The notes beneath the pieces were generated by a model, which saw only the letters and a program-made list of their open reading frames with translations, was not told the origin of the DNA and did not search any database. Source: Vibrio casei (GTDB taxonomy: Bacteria > Pseudomonadota > Gammaproteobacteria > Enterobacterales > Vibrionaceae). Taken from it: DNA of 64,000 nucleotides. Both the position numbers and the translations under genes were made by a program. Positions 62,740 to 64,000 of this stretch are shown piece by piece. Each line of letters starts with the position of its first letter. The first letter of the stretch is position 1. The stretch lies in the NCBI RefSeq assembly GCF_002218025.2, contig NZ_AP018680.1, positions 1,178,001 through 1,242,000 on the forward strand, written 5' to 3'.

Positions 62740-63544
62740 TTACGAGGCGCACAGCGCCGATCTGTCTCAAAATACCAGCTATTCACAAGAGACCGACAAC
62801 TCTCAAGATGCTTACATGCCAGAACAATTGGTGAAAGCTCTATCTAACCCATTATTCCCCGCGCTTGACAGCCAATTGCGTGCGGGCCGCCATATCTCAA
62901 GTGATGATATGGATAACTACGCTTTTTTAAGTGATTTTGACGGTGATCTTGGCGCTTTCTATCAGCGTTATAATGCAGAATTGGTTCGTGCGCCAGAAGG
63001 CTTCTTCTACCTACGTCCACGTTCAACCTCATTCATTGGCCGCAGCGTGTTATCGGAACTTGATATGCTGGTGGGTAAAATCTTGTGCTTTTTGTATTTA
63101 AGCCCAGAGCGTCTCGCCCATGAAGGAATCTTCACTAATCAAGAACTATACGAAGAGCTAATCAACCTTGCTGATGAAAAGAAACTGATGCGTTTGGTGA
63201 CTAACCGCGCAACCGGTTCGGATTTGGATAAAGAAAAGCTGTTTGAAAAAGTGCGTACTTCGCTGCGTCGGCTACGTCGTATCGGTATGGTATTGCCAGT
63301 CGGTGATGATGAGAAGTTTAGAATCAGTGGAGCCGTCTTCCGTTTTGGTGCTGATGTACGTGTCGGTGACGATGTTCGCGAAGCGCAACTACGCTTGATT
63401 CGTGATGGTGAAGCGGTGCTTGATCCTGAAGCCGTTGACCCAAATAAAGCGAATGATACTCAAGATAAGCAAGATGCTTCAGACGAACAATCAGAAGATT
63501 TGGCTGAACAAGAAGAACAAGAACAGAAAGCAGGTGACCTATGA
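62720..63544 (+). CDS. mukE: Chromosome partition protein MukE
   Basis: A 274-residue MukE, longer than the 234-residue E. coli protein. A Ser/Asn/Gln-rich N-terminal extension of about 38 residues precedes [20 protein letters not shown]. The C-terminal ~40 residues are acidic and Asp/Glu/Gln-rich. I chose ATG 62720 ([12 protein letters not shown]), which overlaps mukF by 20 nt and has AAAGG at about 9 nt. The C-terminus overlaps mukB as ATGA. Confidence 0.95.
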   Translation: MSSINTNYEAHSADLSQNTSYSQETDNSQDAYMPEQLVKALSNPLFPALDSQLRAGRHISSDDMDNYAFLSDFDGDLGAFYQRYNAELVRAPEGFFYLRPRSTSFIGRSVLSELDMLVGKILCFLYLSPERLAHEGIFTNQELYEELINLADEKKLMRLVTNRATGSDLDKEKLFEKVRTSLRRLRRIGMVLPVGDDEKFRISGAVFRFGADVRVGDDVREAQLRLIRDGEAVLDPEAVDPNKANDTQDKQDASDEQSEDLAEQEEQEQKAGDL

Positions 63545-64000
63545 TCACGCAAAATAACATGATCGAAAGAGGTAAATATCAATCGCTAACCATGATCAAC
63601 TGGAACGGCTTCTTTGCTCGTACTTTTGATATTGATGGGTTAGTGACCACACTTTCTGGCGGTAACGGTGCGGGTAAGTCGACTACCATGGCGGCTTTCA
63701 TCACGGCATTGATTCCAGACCAAAGCTTACTGCATTTCCGTAACACTACCGAGGCGGGGAGTTCACAAGCCTCTCGTGATAAAGGCCTATTCGGTAAACT
63801 ACAGCCGGGTACTTGTTACTCGGTGCTTGATGTTGTCAATTCACGTCATCAACGCTTGTTGTTTACGGTAAAACTGCAACAAGTGGCAGGTCGTGATAAG
63901 AAAGTGGATATCAAACCGATTCTTATTCAAGGTCTACCAAGCAATGTCAAACCGACCGATGTCTTAATTGAAAGCCTAGAAAACGGCCAAGCTCGCGTTC
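63541..64000 (+). CDS. mukB: Chromosome partition protein MukB (N-terminal part)
   Basis: The first 153 codons of the SMC-like MukB ATPase; the rest runs past the window edge (about 1,480 residues in homologues). Walker A is GGNGAGKST at residues 40-48, followed by [13 protein letters not shown] and [19 protein letters not shown] chose ATG 63541, which overlaps the mukE stop and has AGG at 6 nt; ATG 63559 (MIERG) would match the E. coli start but has no ribosome site. Confidence 0.96.
   Translation, partial: MITQNNMIERGKYQSLTMINWNGFFARTFDIDGLVTTLSGGNGAGKSTTMAAFITALIPDQSLLHFRNTTEAGSSQASRDKGLFGKLQPGTCYSVLDVVNSRHQRLLFTVKLQQVAGRDKKVDIKPILIQGLPSNVKPTDVLIESLENGQARV

Overview
The window looks like a chromosomal segment of a gammaproteobacterium of the family Vibrionaceae. 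The base composition is fairly AT-rich. The gene content fits this family: mukFEB with cmoM and elyC, clpS-clpA next to cspD and infA, both N-degron transferases (aat and bpt), roxA, hflD-mnmA, a monomeric isocitrate dehydrogenase, and a LacI-type GntR. The species cannot be told from the sequence alone. No tRNA, rRNA or CRISPR array was recognised.

Region by region: 1-4.4 kb (minus) holds the stress kinase cluster yeaG-yeaH-spoVR, cut by the left edge. 4.7-6.0 kb has yfbU and pflA. 6.4-7.7 kb holds small genes: a META-domain lipoprotein, a DUF1289 protein and an unknown 69-residue protein. 7.9-10.7 kb is an arsenic resistance locus (arsR, acr3, arsC, arsH) with two near-identical ArsR-type operators. 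11-15.4 kb is an AT-rich accessory stretch with an unknown duplicated-domain protein and an ascorbate-type PTS (IIB, IIC, IIA); its IIC gene is split by a 1.6-kb IS3-family element flanked by GGTTAC. 15.7-24.4 kb has rplY and radD, which are neighbours in E. coli but are separated here by a gluconate locus (gntR; TRAP transporter, gntK and gnd behind two GntR operators). 24.6-26.9 kb is pflB, and 27.6-30.7 kb a polar amino-acid ABC transporter operon.

30.8-63 kb is mostly core genome: xthA, roxA, purB, hflD, mnmA, rluE, icd (monomeric), cspD, clpS, clpA, infA, bpt, aat, aroA, cmk, rpsA, ihfB, lapA, lapB, pyrF, a VOC protein, an alpha/beta hydrolase, a ynjBCD-ynjF operon with a DUF2007 gene, purR, elyC, cmoM, mukF, mukE and the start of mukB.

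Genes that act together: gluconate is imported by the TRAP system, phosphorylated by GntK and oxidised by Gnd under GntR control. PflA activates PflB for anaerobic pyruvate cleavage. Aat and Bpt tag proteins that ClpS then delivers to ClpA. Acr3, ArsC and ArsH form one arsenic detoxification unit. MukF, MukE and MukB form the chromosome condensin.

I found no clear undescribed multi-gene system. The best leads are the duplicated-domain protein at 11.0 kb, the intergenic hairpin cluster at 6.3 kb, the twin arsenic operators, the GGA-loop leader of rpsA, and the ynj operon that joins an ABC importer to a phospholipid-synthase-like protein.
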